DNA from: Rhodopseudomonas faecalis | Lineage (GTDB): Bacteria > Pseudomonadota > Alphaproteobacteria > Rhizobiales > Xanthobacteraceae | Assembly: GCF_003217325.1 (NCBI RefSeq) | Contig: NZ_QJTI01000008.1 | Span: 44,386-108,385, forward strand | Direction of reading: 5' to 3' | DNA: 64,000 bases | In this document: one piece after another, positions 62,861 to 64,000 of the stretch | How positions within the stretch are numbered: position 1 is the first letter of the stretch | Layout: every line of letters begins with the position of its first letter | Made by a program: the position numbers and the translations under genes | The notes under the pieces: generated by a model | Seen by the model: the letters and a program-made list of their open reading frames with translations, nothing else | Told to the model about the DNA's origin: nothing | Databases searched by the model: none

Positions 62861-62870
62861 GGCCGCGCCC

Positions 62871-63152
62871 TCACACCGACAGATGACCGGGGATGCGCAG
62901 ATGCCTACGCCCGACCTCGACGAAGAGCGGATCGCGTTTGGCAGCCCATACCGCGAGGAAATGACCGACTGCCCAGATGGCGATGCCAACCAGCCAGAGA
63001 CGGAGGCCGAGGCCGACGGCGCCGGCCAGTGTGCCGTTGACAATGGCAATCGAACGCGGTGCGCCGCCGAGCAGGATATGCTCGGTCAGCGCCCGGTGAA
63101 CCGGGATGGAGAAGCCCGGCACCGTATCGAGCTGTTCAAACCCGCCCGCCAT
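62871..63152 (-). CDS. trbD: Conjugal transfer protein TrbD (VirB3 family)
   Basis: The 93-aa protein has FEQLDTVPGFSIPVHRALTEHILLGGAPRS followed by two helices (IVNGTLAGAVGLGL, WLVGIAIWAVGHFLAVWAAKRDP), as VirB3/TrbD proteins do. The ATG at 63152 overlaps the trbC stop (TGATG). A much longer frame in the same register is out-of-frame trbC and was cut off. Confidence 0.92.
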   Translation of the reverse strand: MAGGFEQLDTVPGFSIPVHRALTEHILLGGAPRSIAIVNGTLAGAVGLGLRLWLVGIAIWAVGHFLAVWAAKRDPLFVEVGRRHLRIPGHLSV

Positions 63153-63484
63153 CAGATGAGCGCCCCGCCGCCGAACGAGAAGAACGACAGGAAGAAGCTC
63201 GACGCGGCGAAGGCGATCGACAGACCGAAGACGATCTGGATCAGGCGGCGGAAGCCGCCGGAGGTATCGCCGAAGGCCAGCGCCAGGCCGGTGGCGATGA
63301 TGACGATGACGGCGATGATCTTGGCGACAGGACCTTCGATCGACTGGAGGATCGACTGAAGCGGGGCCTCCCAGGGCATGGAGGAGCCGGAGGCGTGTGC
63401 GGCAGGCGCCAGCATCAAACTGATGGAAACAGTGGCAGCGGCGGTTGCCATGATGCGGCAGCCGCGTGAAATCGTGCGGATCAT
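63152..63484 (-). CDS. trbC: Conjugal transfer pilin TrbC (VirB2 family)
   Basis: The 110-aa prepilin has a long signal peptide (MATAAATVSISLMLAPAAHASG) and two hydrophobic segments (IIAVIVIIATGLALAFGD; IVFGLSIAFAASSFFLSFF). It overlaps trbB by ATGA. Confidence 0.93.
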   Translation of the reverse strand: MIRTISRGCRIMATAAATVSISLMLAPAAHASGSSMPWEAPLQSILQSIEGPVAKIIAVIVIIATGLALAFGDTSGGFRRLIQIVFGLSIAFAASSFFLSFFSFGGGALI

Positions 63485-64000
63485 GAAGGGTTCCCTTTCG
63501 AGGTGGTGGCCAAAGTGATGGGATGCGTGATGGCGTAGTCGCCGTCCGGTCCCAGCCCATCGACGCGGGCGAGTTCGACCAGGCGGCGGGACGATCCACG
63601 TCCGGCAAGAACGGCGACAAGGTCGATGGTCTCGGCGATCAGGGCCCGCGGGACGGTGATGACGGCTTCCTGGATGAGCTGTTCGAGGCGGCGCAGCGCA
63701 CCAATACCGGAACCGGCATGGATGGTGCCGATCCCGCCGGGATGTCCCGTCCCCCAGGCTTTGAGCAGATCGAGGGCTTCGGACCCGCGCACCTCCCCGA
63801 CCGGGATGCGATCAGGACGCAGGCGCAGCGAGGAGCGCACCAGATCGGAGAGCGTCGCCACGCCATCCTTGGTGCGCATGGCGACGAGATTGGGCGCGGC
63901 GCATTGCAGTTCGCGCGTGTCTTCAATGATCACGACGCGATCCGAAGTCTTGGCGACTTCTGCCAGCAGCGCGTTGGTCAGCGTGGTTTTTCCGGTCGAG
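63481..64000 (-). CDS. trbB: Conjugal transfer ATPase TrbB (VirB11 family), 5' part outside window
   Basis: Only the C-terminal 173 residues are inside. The frame enters at the P-loop end STGKTTLTNALLAE and continues with VVIIEDTRELQCAAPN, MRTKDGVATLSDLVRSSLRLRPDRI, GEVRGSEALDLLKAWGTGHPGGIGTIHA: all VirB11 signatures (Asp box, Walker B, His box). It is the first gene of the trb operon seen here. Confidence 0.94.
   Translation of the reverse strand, partial: STGKTTLTNALLAEVAKTSDRVVIIEDTRELQCAAPNLVAMRTKDGVATLSDLVRSSLRLRPDRIPVGEVRGSEALDLLKAWGTGHPGGIGTIHAGSGIGALRRLEQLIQEAVITVPRALIAETIDLVAVLAGRGSSRRLVELARVDGLGPDGDYAITHPITLATTSKGNPS

Noticed and set aside
62861-63049. 63-residue N-terminal extension of trbE
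   Set aside because: It overlaps trbD almost entirely; the MMNLTEYRR start fits the family.

Overview
The window reads as alphaproteobacterial, GC-rich DNA, most like Rhodopseudomonas or another Bradyrhizobium-group genus. This rests on the style and content of the aerobic cobalamin genes, an initiator-tRNA fragment and the codon bias; it is an inference, not a database match. It has two halves: an ancestral-looking chromosomal part (1 to about 25.8 kb) and an integrated mobile island (about 25.8 kb to beyond the right edge).

Left part. A secreted protein with six IPT/TIG repeats (1-1815, 3' end outside the window) lies divergent to three tandem phage-tail-collar-domain proteins and a GNAT acetyltransferase (2169-4554). 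A dense aerobic cobalamin locus follows (4452-24203). It holds most of the corrin ring genes (cobA, I, J, M, F, K, L, H, E, B), a split CobZ-type precorrin-3B synthase candidate (TcuA/TcuB-like), cobyric acid synthase, the aminopropanol arm (cobD, cbiB), lower-ligand synthesis and attachment (bluB, cobT, cobP, cobS) and an alpha-ribazole phosphatase candidate. Four cobalamin riboswitches (two -, two +) lie within 6.2 kb. One drives an operon starting with a stand-alone piece resembling only the N-terminus of CobN. Full CobN, CobS/CobT chelatase, CobW and CobO are not here. cobK lies antisense inside the otherwise + strand operon. A SAM methyltransferase and a BrnT/BrnA toxin-antitoxin pair close this part.

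Junction. At 25.8 and 27.4 kb there are two copies of a tRNA terminator plus the 3' end of initiator tRNA-Met, bracketing a Fic protein gene. They look like attachment-site scars from two integrations at one tRNA.

Island. Everything from 52.8 down to 27.6 kb is read leftwards. A complete type 1 BREX phage-defence operon (brxR, brxA, brxB, brxC, pglX, pglZ, brxL) is followed, after 124 bp, by five stop-start-coupled genes: AddB-like nuclease, AddA-like helicase-nuclease, an unrecognised 404-aa protein, a Tdp1/PLD-like protein and a SNF2-type helicase. I do not recognise this cassette as a named system; it is the best candidate for something undescribed. To the right, LysR and TetR regulators precede a trb conjugation operon (DUF2274, trbI, G, F, L, K, J, E, D, C, and trbB cut by the window end). 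The island is therefore probably an integrative conjugative element with BREX cargo; integrase, relaxase and the intact tRNA should lie to the right.
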